Below are positions 53,788 to 61,398 of a stretch of 64,000 nt of DNA, in pieces. Positions within the stretch are counted from its first letter, which is position 1, and the number at the start of each line of letters is the position of its first letter. Below the pieces are notes generated by a model. The model did no database searches. It was not told where the DNA came from and worked only from the letters and a program-made list of their open reading frames with translations. The translations under genes were made by a program, and so were the position numbers. Source of the stretch: DASRLE01 sp963825315 (GTDB taxonomy: Bacteria > Verrucomicrobiota > Verrucomicrobiia > Limisphaerales > Palsa-1400). The stretch is taken from positions 930,001 through 994,000 of the forward strand of contig CAWGST010000002.1 in assembly GCA_963825315.1 (NCBI GenBank). The letters are read 5' to 3'.

Positions 53788-54805
53788 AGAACGACTGAGC
53801 GAATTGGTGCTGAACTTCGTTCTTGAGCAGTGGGCCGCCATTGGCGTCATGGCCACCCGCGCCCCGGAGCAAGCCCGCGTCATCGACCCCGAGCCGTTGT
53901 TGCTGCTGACTTTGGAGGTTGCCCGTCACGATCCTCGGACGTTCGACGAAGTTCTCGACTGGCTTATTACAAACGGCAGATGGATCAATGTCGCCCGGCT
54001 TTCAACGTTGTCAGATGCGGACAGGATTTGCGCCCCAGACGTGTTGGGAGCGGTCGCCGCCACCTTGTCGCAACACGACAAGACACCCAAATGGCGCAGT
54101 CTGGCGGCCAGATTGAAACCGCTGCCGGACAAGCCGCCTGAGGCACTGTTCCGCCATAATGGCCAGCCGCTCTTTCTGCCCGGATCGGAGCCAGACGCCA
54201 TTTTCAAATCTTATGGATTGCTCCGTACGCCTGTGCAGACGCGCGGGCTTTCGTCACCTGTTCTGCCGTCGCGTCCGTCGGAGTGGAGTGCCGCGAACTT
54301 CATGTTCAAAGCACGAGCATTGTTTGGAGTCAGTATTCGCGCGGATGTTTTCACCTTCGTCGTGCTGCAAGGCGCATGTAATCCAACCCGAATCGCCCGC
54401 GAACTCGGCTATTCCCAGCGTCGTGTGCAAGACGCTCTGGTTGATTTGACCGCCGCCGGTGTTTTTCAGGCGCGGAATGTCAGCAATGCAAGGGAGTATT
54501 TTGCGGATTCCGAACGCGTATTGCGCTTTCTCGGCGCTCTTGATGGCGTGATTTGCTGGCATGATTGGCGAGCTGAGGTCCGGGCGTTGAGCACGATTTG
54601 GCGCCGCGCCTTCGCGATGCGCGAGGAGAATTTAACGGCCTACATCCTGGAATCAGAGCAGGAGAAAATGCTTCGCGAGGTGGAGAACGATCTGCTGCGG
54701 GCGATCCCCAAACCTCCCGTCGTCGCTCAAGCCGGCGGGGCGCTTCTGCTTGGGAAACGCAAGGGTCTGATGGAAGCGATGGAAAGGACATTGCGGTCCA
54801 TCTGA
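53762..54805 (+). CDS. Winged-helix-like partner of the nucleotidyltransferase, unknown family
   Basis: The 347-residue protein from ATG 53762 overlaps the preceding gene, so translation is coupled. The N-terminal half is helical (VLEQWAAIGVMATRAPE, VLDWLITNGRWINVARLSTL). Residues about 200-245 look like a winged helix (DVFTFVVLQGACNPTRIARELGYSQRRVQDALVDLTAAGVFQAR). This is the kind of DNA-binding protein that would act at the palindromic operator. It may be the antitoxin, but the order (enzyme first) is the reverse of AbiEi-AbiEii. I cannot match it to a named family. Confidence 0.65.
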   Translation: MNESLNRFRERLSELVLNFVLEQWAAIGVMATRAPEQARVIDPEPLLLLTLEVARHDPRTFDEVLDWLITNGRWINVARLSTLSDADRICAPDVLGAVAATLSQHDKTPKWRSLAARLKPLPDKPPEALFRHNGQPLFLPGSEPDAIFKSYGLLRTPVQTRGLSSPVLPSRPSEWSAANFMFKARALFGVSIRADVFTFVVLQGACNPTRIARELGYSQRRVQDALVDLTAAGVFQARNVSNAREYFADSERVLRFLGALDGVICWHDWRAEVRALSTIWRRAFAMREENLTAYILESEQEKMLREVENDLLRAIPKPPVVAQAGGALLLGKRKGLMEAMERTLRSI

Positions 54806-54824
54806 AGCGCCCTGCCAACAACCC

Positions 54825-54906
54825 ATCACAAGCGTTGTCAATCAGGCACTTACAAAAGTCCAGCTTGTCGCGCCATAGCCGCCGCGGCGAAGGAGGAACC
54901 CGTAAC
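54825..54906. repeat. 82-bp direct repeat, right copy
   Basis: This is the second copy of 52996-53077, in the same orientation, starting 19 bases after the stop of the winged-helix-like gene. Confidence 0.85.
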
Positions 54907-54982
54907 AACAAAAGCCATTACAATCCGTCACCAACCCAGCACAATGCAGGATCAGAAGCAGATTGAACTACGGCGGGCATCC

Positions 54983-55012
54983 GTGCCCGATTCCCCAGTG
55001 CCCGATTCCCCA
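54983..55012. repeat. 15-bp tandem repeat, two perfect copies
   Basis: GTGCCCGATTCCCCA occurs twice without a gap just upstream of the methylase gene (ATG 55049). It may be a slippage product; a regulatory role cannot be judged. Confidence 0.75.
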
Positions 55013-56263
55013 GTTGCGAACCGGGGCAGAGTTTGATACCCTAATTCCATGTCAATCGCTGCCATATCAGCACCCCGGCAACGGCAAGGGGAACTTGGAC
55101 AGTTCTTCACACCCGCTCCAGTGGCTGCCTTTATGGCTTCGTTGTTCGGGCCGCTTCCCAATGTGGTGCGCTTGCTGGATGCCGGGGCAGGTACGGGAGC
55201 TCTTACCGCAGCATTTGTTTCGCGTTTGTGTGAAAAGAACGAGGGCGTTCGCGCTGTCGAAGCGACGCTGTACGAGCTTGATCCTCGCATTCAGGATGCA
55301 CTCTCAGAGACGATGCAGAATTGTCAGCGCGTTTGTGCCCAGGCTGGCATTCAATTTACATTCGCCATCCATACAACTGACTTCATTCATGAAATGTCAG
55401 CCCGACTTGCCAAAGACCTATTTGGCAAGCCGCCGCCCACTTTTGATGCCGCTATTGCGAATCCGCCTTACCGGAAGATCAGCATGGACTCACTCGAAAG
55501 GCGTAATCTGCGGTATGCTGGCGTTGAAACGAGCAATCTTTATACGGGGTTTATTGCTCTCATACAGCGTTTGCTCGTTCCCGGTGGGCAGCTTGTGGGC
55601 ATCACGCCAAGGAGCTTTTGCAATGGCCCTTATTTTCGCAACTTCCGCGAAGAATTCCTGGGCAACTTGGAGGTTCACAGGCTCCATGTTTTCGAGTCAC
55701 GCGAAGCCGCCTTCCGCGATGATAGTGTGTTGCAAGAAAACATCATCTTCCATGCCGTAAGGGGCCGGAAACAGCCTCGTGAGATTGTGATTTCCAGCAG
55801 CAGCGGAGAGAATGGAGACACTGTTGCTGAGAAGGTCGTAACCTTCACTGACGTCGTTCATCCACATGACGCAGAGAAGTTTATCCATTCCGTCGTATCC
55901 TTGCGGATATCATCAAGGGTTCTTCTTTTCTCATTCATCGCAGTGGTTAGGGAAGCCGCGCCCCACCCTCTTTGTCCACTAATAAAAGCAGCACGGCCAA
56001 ACATCCTCCAGCCAGTCCAAACAAACATTATCGTTAATGTGACCGTGTGCCATGTCACGTTCCTTGATGTAGCGGGAGACGCTTCAACAGGCAGCGTCAG
56101 AGAAATTGTTTCATTTCGGCAACACGTCAGGGTATGGCCCCAAAAACCGCTCGCCGTTAAAATGAATCATATGGTCAGGGTCTGCCATTTCAACGGCGGC
56201 ACCGTTCATTGGCCCAAGCCCGGCGCCCGCAAACCCAACTCCATTCTCAACAATGACGCAATA

Positions 56264-56322
56264 TTGGGGTTCGACGGAGTCTCACCCTACCAGTCGTCGT
56301 TTCGTGGGCTTCGTCCTTCGTG
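56264..56322. repeat. 59-bp direct repeat, copy A
   Basis: Runs from TTGGGGTTCG to TCGTCCTTCGTG. It matches 56372-56430 with few mismatches (period 108 bp). It forms the false 3' end of the methylase frame. A shorter relative, GCGCTTCGTCCTTCGTG, lies near 60713-60728. Confidence 0.8.
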
Positions 56323-56371
56323 GTGCAGTCCACCGCCGTTGCTCTTTGGCGCGACAACTGACTGGATCGAG

Positions 56372-56430
56372 TTGGGGTTCGGCAGAGTCTCACCCTACCC
56401 GTTGTCGCTTCGTGCGCTTCGTCCTTCGTG
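56372..56430. repeat. 59-bp direct repeat, copy B
   Basis: Second copy of 56264-56322, same orientation. The spacer between copies (GGTGCAGTCCACCGCC...) holds nothing recognisable. Confidence 0.8.
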
Positions 56431-56570
56431 AAAGGGTGCTCGGAAATTGGGATTCGGTCATTTTGCCTCCAGATTTCCAAGGCTGACGCTTTCAAGGTTT
56501 ATTAAAAAAGGCTGGCCAAGAACTTCAATAAGGAGCACAAGTTGATCGATAACAACAGAAGAAGCGGCCT

Positions 56571-58154
56571 GTGAAAATTCGTCTGGCAATTCGGCGCTGG
56601 AATATCGTGCGGATGCTCACGGTCATTGGCGTCATCAGCGCCGCGCCTCTTTTGCGGGCGGACGACGCCGGGCAAAAGGCCGTGGAGGAAACCCGGCAGT
56701 CTTTGCGGAAGCAGGGATTCAAGACTGATCTGGCCGACTTTGATTTTTCGACTCCCCCTGAATCGCGCGCCCTCGAAGCCTTTCTGAAAACGACCGGCTG
56801 GGAGCGGCGCTCCGCGCCATTTGGCGATGTTCCGAACTTCATGGAGGCCGTGGGAACCAACTCCGCGGTTGTCGTTTGGAAACTGGACGCGCTGAAAAGA
56901 GAATACCGATCGCGGCGGGACAAAAGCGATGAACTCGCCTGGGAGGAATTTCGTGATGCCATCAACGCCAACCAACCGCAGATTGACGAGGCCTGTGCCG
57001 CAATTCTGTCCGGCCCAATCCGCTTCAATCTGAATGCCAGTGCTGGCAACGCCATGTTGCTTCCGCATCTGGCCATGCTGAGAAATTTGACGGAGGCATT
57101 GGGAAGGCGAACCGTTCTTGACCTGCACGACGGCAATCTGGACGCCGCGTGGACAAATCTAATGGCTGCAACACGCCTCGTCACAGCTTGGGAACCGGAA
57201 CCGGTGGAGATTTCACACCTTGTCCGGTTCACGGACGCCTCTTTTGCGTTCAGCGCCATCTGGCAGGCTCTGCAAACGAACGGCTGGCCGGATGAGCAAC
57301 TCGAGCAATTGCAAGGGGAATGGGCGTCGGTAAACTTCTTCACCAACCTGCCGGAGACGGCCGCCTTCAAGCGCGCCAGCGCCGCGGCATTGTGCCAGCA
57401 AGACCGGCAGACAGGGTTAAGCCCATTGCCGCCCTTCAGCCAATTCCTCGGCGAAGCATTGCAATCCCCTTCTCTCCTCTGGTCTGAACTCAATCGGCGC
57501 CGGGATCAGATCAATTATCTCGAACACGGAAGCTACGAAGATGAAAAAGCCCTGTTGCTTTTCCATCGTGACCGGGAACTGGAACTCCGCAACGCCGTGC
57601 AAGCACCAACCTGGTCAGCCATGCGGCAGCTTCCAGGCGTGGTGAATATCGCTCCCTTCCAGTCCAAATATCGTTCCCGAATGCAATCCATGTTGAACCT
57701 GCGCAGAATGCAATTGCAGTTCCAAAATGAAGGTTCCACTTTGCTCGGCCGGGCGGCGATGGCCGAAGCACAACGCAGACTCATCGTTGCCGCCATTGCG
57801 CTTGAACGGTATCGCGGAAAGCATGGTTCCTATCCGAACACTTTATCAGAACTCGCGCCGGAGTTTTTGAAAAATCCGCCGGCGGATTTCATGGACGGCC
57901 AGCCGTTGCGCTATCGTCCCGCGGCCGACGGCCATTTCATCCTTTATTCAATCGGTTTGGATGGTGTGGATCATGGCGGGCAAATGCCCTCGCGCGAGCG
58001 GCGAGGATGGGCCAATTTTGGACCCGACAGTTTCGGCGCTCCGCCAAAAGGAGACATCGTATGGCCGCTTCCGGCCTCAACTGCCGCCGTGGCAGCCGTC
58101 CGCGCGGAGGAAGCAGAGGCGCAAGCGGAAAGAGGAAGATCCCACCAACAATGA
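56571..58154 (+). CDS. Secreted protein of unknown function, verrucomicrobial type
   Basis: The 527-residue protein starts at GTG 56571 and has a signal peptide (MLTVIGVISAAPLLRADD; cleavage near residue 30). The body is helical. The C-terminal 120 residues (RLIVAAIALERYRGKHGSYPNTLSELAPEFLKNPPADFMDGQPLRYR, then FILYSIGLDGVDHGG) form a pseudopilin-like globular module often seen in proteins of this phylum. No enzyme motif is seen. The last ~25 codons (AAVAAVRAEEAEAQAERGRSHQQ) are low complexity. A further coding fragment follows directly. Confidence 0.7.
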   Translation: MKIRLAIRRWNIVRMLTVIGVISAAPLLRADDAGQKAVEETRQSLRKQGFKTDLADFDFSTPPESRALEAFLKTTGWERRSAPFGDVPNFMEAVGTNSAVVVWKLDALKREYRSRRDKSDELAWEEFRDAINANQPQIDEACAAILSGPIRFNLNASAGNAMLLPHLAMLRNLTEALGRRTVLDLHDGNLDAAWTNLMAATRLVTAWEPEPVEISHLVRFTDASFAFSAIWQALQTNGWPDEQLEQLQGEWASVNFFTNLPETAAFKRASAAALCQQDRQTGLSPLPPFSQFLGEALQSPSLLWSELNRRRDQINYLEHGSYEDEKALLLFHRDRELELRNAVQAPTWSAMRQLPGVVNIAPFQSKYRSRMQSMLNLRRMQLQFQNEGSTLLGRAAMAEAQRRLIVAAIALERYRGKHGSYPNTLSELAPEFLKNPPADFMDGQPLRYRPAADGHFILYSIGLDGVDHGGQMPSRERRGWANFGPDSFGAPPKGDIVWPLPASTAAVAAVRAEEAEAQAERGRSHQQ

Positions 58155-58185
58155 CGACTCTGACGAGGGTTGCAACGTCCAGCAG

Positions 58186-58629
58186 ATGGAATGTGACCGC
58201 ACTGACAACGGGGATTGCCTGTTGGTCTGGAGCACGATTTACGAGTCACCTGGCAAACATGCGCTTCAAGCAGGACTGCTCGTGAATGAATTGCCACCCA
58301 ACAGCCCGGAGATCACTGGTCCCTTGCTGCCCTTTACAATTACCAACCTCTGCCAGTTCAGCCTGACGTCCGCCCATTTCGATCCCAACACCGGCTGTAC
58401 GTTGCACGCAAAATTACCGGAGAGAAACGGCCATTACACCATCGAACTCAACACGACCAACGGCGCTTTGCTCAAAACCCTCACCGGCAGCACGTCCAAT
58501 GGCGTCATCAAAGCGCATTGGGATTTGATTGACGACCACGGCCGGCGTTTTACCAACGACGCTTTCAATTCCGTTTTCCACATCACGCTGCCGGAATCAG
58601 GCCGTTCGCAAACGCTGAAAGGCCCGTGA
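58186..58629 (+). CDS. Secreted-protein fragment with FlgD-like C-terminal domain
   Basis: From ATG 58186 there are 147 codons. The last half (YTIELNTTNGALLKTLTGSTSNGVIKAHWDLIDDHGRRFTND) resembles the FlgD/T9SS-like Ig fold that turns sequence around GxIxxxWDLxDDxGxxV. The earlier part (LLVWSTIYESPGKHALQAGLLVNE) looks like a further beta-sandwich. The frame upstream of 58186 is out-of-frame DNA of the preceding gene and no signal peptide is present, so this is probably the end of a gene whose start was lost or lies in another frame. The true start is unclear. Confidence 0.5.
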   Translation: MECDRTDNGDCLLVWSTIYESPGKHALQAGLLVNELPPNSPEITGPLLPFTITNLCQFSLTSAHFDPNTGCTLHAKLPERNGHYTIELNTTNGALLKTLTGSTSNGVIKAHWDLIDDHGRRFTNDAFNSVFHITLPESGRSQTLKGP

Positions 58630-58815
58630 ATGGTCTGCCCGCCCCACCGAAATATCAAACTAACCGCTGGCATGACGCGAAACAAAATGTTGACATGCTC
58701 GGAACTGACTTTTATGATCCCTTTACGCGGTTATGAATTCTGACCGGCCCTCCCAACTTTTTTACCACGAAGATCACGAAAGCCACGAAGAAGAGAGTTT
58801 TTGCCATTCGCTTTG
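58630..58815. other. Short intergenic region
   Basis: No gene is seen. It contains CCACGAAGATCACGAAAGCCACGAAGAAG (58763-58791), split here as three CACGAA words, a dispersed repeat motif in this genome. Confidence 0.4.
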
Positions 58816-59187
58816 TCAGGCGAGCGTCAAACCCTGTTTGAGGAACGGCTGAAAATCCGCCGCATTAATCGTGGCCAGTTTTGCGCCGCTACGGATTGCC
58901 ACTGCCGCAATCATGCAATCCGCCAAACTTCGGGAACGCCGTCCTGTCTGATTGAATAAACTGGCAGCAAGAACAGCATCCACGGATAGAAAGGGTTCCG
59001 GGTTCGGAAAAACTTGCCGCGCCATGGATTCCGCCGTTGCATCCAATGGCCCGCATAAAAACTCTGCCCAAGCAATGCTACTGACGGTAAACGTTTCATC
59101 AGCCGCAGCCCACGCACGAAACCGTTCATGCGCCGATGACCCGGCGACTGTGACCTGAATGAGAAAGTTGGTGTCGAAGTGAATCAC
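58816..59187 (-). CDS. vapC: PIN-domain toxin (VapC-like), second locus
   Basis: Starting at GTG 59187 gives MIHFDTNFLIQVTVAGSSAH, the canonical PIN beginning with the first Asp at position 4. A TTG at 59202 is the alternative. E41 lies in SSIAWAEFLCGPLD. Further acids are in SRSLADCMIAAVAIRSGAKLATINAADFQPF. The acidic site is complete. It lies 24 bases downstream of a small gene that should be its antitoxin, on the same strand. Confidence 0.82.
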   Translation of the reverse strand: MIHFDTNFLIQVTVAGSSAHERFRAWAAADETFTVSSIAWAEFLCGPLDATAESMARQVFPNPEPFLSVDAVLAASLFNQTGRRSRSLADCMIAAVAIRSGAKLATINAADFQPFLKQGLTLA

Positions 59188-59211
59188 GGGGACGGATCGC
59201 AATTTGGACCA

Positions 59212-59442
59212 TTAACGCCTTGCCTCGCGCACCGCCGTCATCCAATCCGCGGCTTTCCCGGCGTCGAGCCGGAGATGCTTTTGCAACGCATCGAGCGCTT
59301 GCAGCGGCGTCAGTTTAGGCATCCCTGAAATTTCCGGCTGAAGAATCGTGAGCAAAGCGCTGGCCTTTTCCGGCAATTTCGACGGCTCTTTCGTGGTTAC
59401 CTTGCCATGGTCAATTTCTACTTCCAACGTCAGATAGCTCAT
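59212..59442 (-). CDS. Probable antitoxin for the adjacent PIN toxin
   Basis: The 76-residue protein is MSYLTLEVEIDHGKVTTKEPSKLPEKASALLTIL followed by LTPLQALDALQKHLRLDAGKAADWMTAVREARR. The N-terminal beta strands resemble the DNA-binding part of small AbrB- or DUF2281-type antitoxins, and the C-terminal helix ends in basic residues. The assignment rests mainly on position. Start ATG 59442; no clear Shine-Dalgarno sequence is seen. Confidence 0.65.
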   Translation of the reverse strand: MSYLTLEVEIDHGKVTTKEPSKLPEKASALLTILQPEISGMPKLTPLQALDALQKHLRLDAGKAADWMTAVREARR

Positions 59443-59582
59443 GTAAACAGTCTAATCGCTTTTGGAGAATTGACGAGCCAAATCTGCGGCCTCGAAGCAA
59501 CCAAAAAATGTAAAGGGATCCCTCGCGCAATCGCAGGTTCTTATTTTTGAAGAGGAGGATGCAAAGACAAGGCTAGAGCGTT

Positions 59583-60107
59583 TTAAATAAAACTGTAGCC
59601 ACAAGAGGCAAACCAGTTCATGGCATCCCGGGGCGTGATACTCTGCAAAGCTGAAGCAATCGCCTGGAGCAGAGCGGGCTGCGTGCGGGCCTCGGCTGTA
59701 CGCAGGTGGGATTTGACTTTGCTCCACATTTGCTCGATGGGATTGAGGTCTGGGGAATAGGCTGGAAGGAAGAGGATTTGGGCTCCAGCCTGCGCGATCA
59801 GCGAAAGGGTCGGCTCACTTTTATGCGGGGAGAGGTTATCCATGATGACCACATCTCCGGCGCGCAGCGTCGGGCACAAGACATGGCCGACATAGACCCG
59901 GAAAACCTCCGTATCGGTGGCCCCCTCGATGGTCATGCAGGCGGTGGCACCGTCCAGGCGGATGGCGCCGATCATGGTCGTGGTTTGCCAATGGCCCTGC
60001 GGACATTGGGCGTGGACACGCTGACCCCGCAGGGCGCGCCCGCGCAGGCGGGTCAGATTGGTTTTGGCACCCGATTCGTCCAGGAAAATCAGTTTGGCCG
60101 GGTCCAA
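59583..60107 (-). CDS. IS630 transposase, DDE part (frame B)
   Basis: The frame has the DDE core: D in LIFLDESGAKTN, D in AGDVVIMDNLSPHK, E in YSPDLNPIEQMWSKVK. An internal ATG at 60107 would start it, but the family-like sequence continues upstream in this frame (KKTLHASEQDRPDIARARRAWRR) to the A7 run at 60184-60190. So it is probably made by -1 frameshifting from frame A. The stop TAA overlaps the left end of the element. The catalytic triad is intact. Confidence 0.9.
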   Translation of the reverse strand: MDPAKLIFLDESGAKTNLTRLRGRALRGQRVHAQCPQGHWQTTTMIGAIRLDGATACMTIEGATDTEVFRVYVGHVLCPTLRAGDVVIMDNLSPHKSEPTLSLIAQAGAQILFLPAYSPDLNPIEQMWSKVKSHLRTAEARTQPALLQAIASALQSITPRDAMNWFASCGYSFI

Positions 60108-60520
60108 ACCGCCTTGCCGACGCCGCCAGGCGCGGCGCGCCCGCGCAATGTCCGGACGGTCTTGCTCGCTGGCATGGAGTGTCTTTTTTTATATGTCAGC
60201 CCCATCTTCGCCAGAACGTAGTGGATGGCGGGCAGAGAACAGTCCAGTTCCAAGCCGGCGCGCAGCTCTTTCAAGGTCAGGTCGGGCTTCTGATTCAATA
60301 GAGTCCGCATCTGGCGCTGATGGGCCGCCAGGATCATCGGCTTGCGCCCGGAGAAACGGTGGCGCGGACCGATCTCCCCGGTCCGTCGGCGTTGTTGCAA
60401 GAGCTTCTTGACCAGGCCCAGCGAAACCCGGTAACGATCGCCGACCTCCACGCGAGTCCCCTCTTCAAGGTCATAGGAAGCCAAAATCCGTTCGCGCAGG
60501 TCCAACGATAAAGTTCGCAT
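60089..60520 (-). CDS. IS630 transposase, DNA-binding part (frame A)
   Basis: From ATG 60520 (MRTLSLDLRERILASYDLEEG) there is a paired helix-turn-helix region (VEVGDRYRVSLGLVKKLLQQRR, then LTLKELRAGLELDCSLPAIHYVLAKMGLTYKK). After TYKK the frame reads nonsense to 60089. The DNA there is TAT followed by seven A, so ribosomes slipping back one base enter frame B and make the full transposase. Two-frame IS630 elements of this kind are well known. Confidence 0.88.
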   Translation of the reverse strand: MRTLSLDLRERILASYDLEEGTRVEVGDRYRVSLGLVKKLLQQRRRTGEIGPRHRFSGRKPMILAAHQRQMRTLLNQKPDLTLKELRAGLELDCSLPAIHYVLAKMGLTYKKRHSMPASKTVRTLRGRAAPGGVGKAVWTRPN

Positions 60521-60577
60521 GAACTGCCTATACCACAGGCCCAACGGAATGGCTACAGTTTTATTTAAAACGCTCTA

Positions 60578-60912
60578 AATGCTGAAGGCTAAAGGCCAGC
60601 CAAAAGGAATTGAAATTCTTAACCACGGATGGACACGGACGGACACGGATTCAAAATCTGAGGGATAATTCGACGAGATTCGAAGGCTAAGAATCTAAAG
60701 CAAAATTCGCGCGCTTCGTCCTTCGTGGCGCAGTGAATCCCCGACCGCCGCTTCCGGGCGAAGATGTTTTTGGCGGGACGCCAAAAACGACCGGCGGGAC
60801 GCCGGTTCCACCAGGGATTTGCAGCCATCCCAAAATTGGCGAAAGATTTACCTCGATTTTTGGGGACGGACTGTTACGCTGCTTTCGTAATCAGCACGAA
60901 AGCGATCTATTT
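60578..60912. other. Repeat-rich intergenic region, 335 bp
   Basis: No gene is seen. It contains ACGGATGGACACGGACGGACACGG (60627-60650), split here as repeated GGACACGG words, the GCGCTTCGTCCTTCGTG word, and two adjacent hairpins listed separately. The zinc-ribbon gene starts directly after. Confidence 0.5.
60766..60806. repeat. Twin hairpins with identical GGCG-GGA-CGCC heads
   Basis: GTTTTTGGCG/CGCCAAAAAC (60766-60788) and ACCGGCG/CGCCGGT (60790-60806) are perfect hairpins one base apart, each with the loop GGA. They look like modules of a dispersed repeat (translated GTPKTTGGTPVPPG). Confidence 0.7.
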
Positions 60913-61398
60913 ATGGACATCACCTTCAAGTGTCCCAATTGCGAGCAGGAGCTGGCTGTCGATGCCAGCGGCGCCGGGTCGGATATCGAATGTCCCGCCT
61001 GTTCCAAAACCTTAACCGTCCCTGTGCCTGAACCAGCGCTGGCGTCCGCCACGGGCGGGCCGGCGCCGGCGGCTCCGCCTGCCCCGCCCAAGGAGGAAAA
61101 GCACTTTTCCGTGCCCGTCCACGAGCACGCAGCGGAGACGCTCATCCAAAAGCCCACCGGCCGGCCGTTGGAGGTCATCGCCAAGGAGGGCGAGAAAACG
61201 CTGCGGATAAGAACCTTTAAACGAACCGATTGCCAGGAAGTGAACAAGGATCGTTTTGATGAGATCGTTTCGGCCTTTTTGGAAAAAATCGGTCATGCGA
61301 ACGTGGTCAGCGTCAATACGGTCACTTACAGCTTCATGGAATTGAGCACACGCCATATTCTGCAGGATTACGGCGTGTTGATTGTCTTCAAGGGTTAG
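60913..61398 (+). CDS. Zinc-ribbon protein of unknown function
   Basis: The start at ATG 60913 gives 161 residues. The zinc ribbon is TFKCPNCEQELAVDASGAGSDIECPACSK, with two CxxC pairs. A Pro/Ala linker (GGPAPAAPPAPPKEEK) leads to a C-terminal alpha/beta domain (LRIRTFKRTDCQEVNKDRFDEIVSAFLEKIG...ILQDYGVLIVF). The ribbon may bind nucleic acid or just fold. The stop shares bases with the stop of the convergent permease gene (61395-61398). Confidence 0.7.
   Translation: MDITFKCPNCEQELAVDASGAGSDIECPACSKTLTVPVPEPALASATGGPAPAAPPAPPKEEKHFSVPVHEHAAETLIQKPTGRPLEVIAKEGEKTLRIRTFKRTDCQEVNKDRFDEIVSAFLEKIGHANVVSVNTVTYSFMELSTRHILQDYGVLIVFKG

Larger units (their letters stand above)
55049..56431 (+). pseudogene. 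Adenine-specific DNA methylase (PstI/BsuBI-like), C-terminally destroyed
   Basis: Residues 1-275 form a good N6-adenine methylase: LGQFFTPAPVAAFMASLF (16-33), SAM motif I RLLDAGAGTGALTAAFV (41-57), acidic YELDPR, and catalytic NPPY at 138-141. LGQFFTP plus AFMASLF is typical of the methylases paired with BsuBI/PstI endonucleases. From about 280 to 345 the frame is unlike the family. Residues around 350-400 match again (CHFNGGTVHWPKPGARKPNSILNND). The last ~50 codons are repeat DNA. No endonuclease gene follows. Likely inactive or altered; originally about 500 residues. Confidence 0.75.
59576..60575 (-). mobile_element. IS630-family insertion sequence, 1000 bp
   Basis: Perfect inverted repeats of at least 25 bp lie at 59576-59600 and 60551-60575. 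The insertion is flanked by TA on both sides (59574-59575 and 60576-60577), the TA target duplication typical of IS630/mariner elements. Two overlapping frames encode the transposase. Confidence 0.93.
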
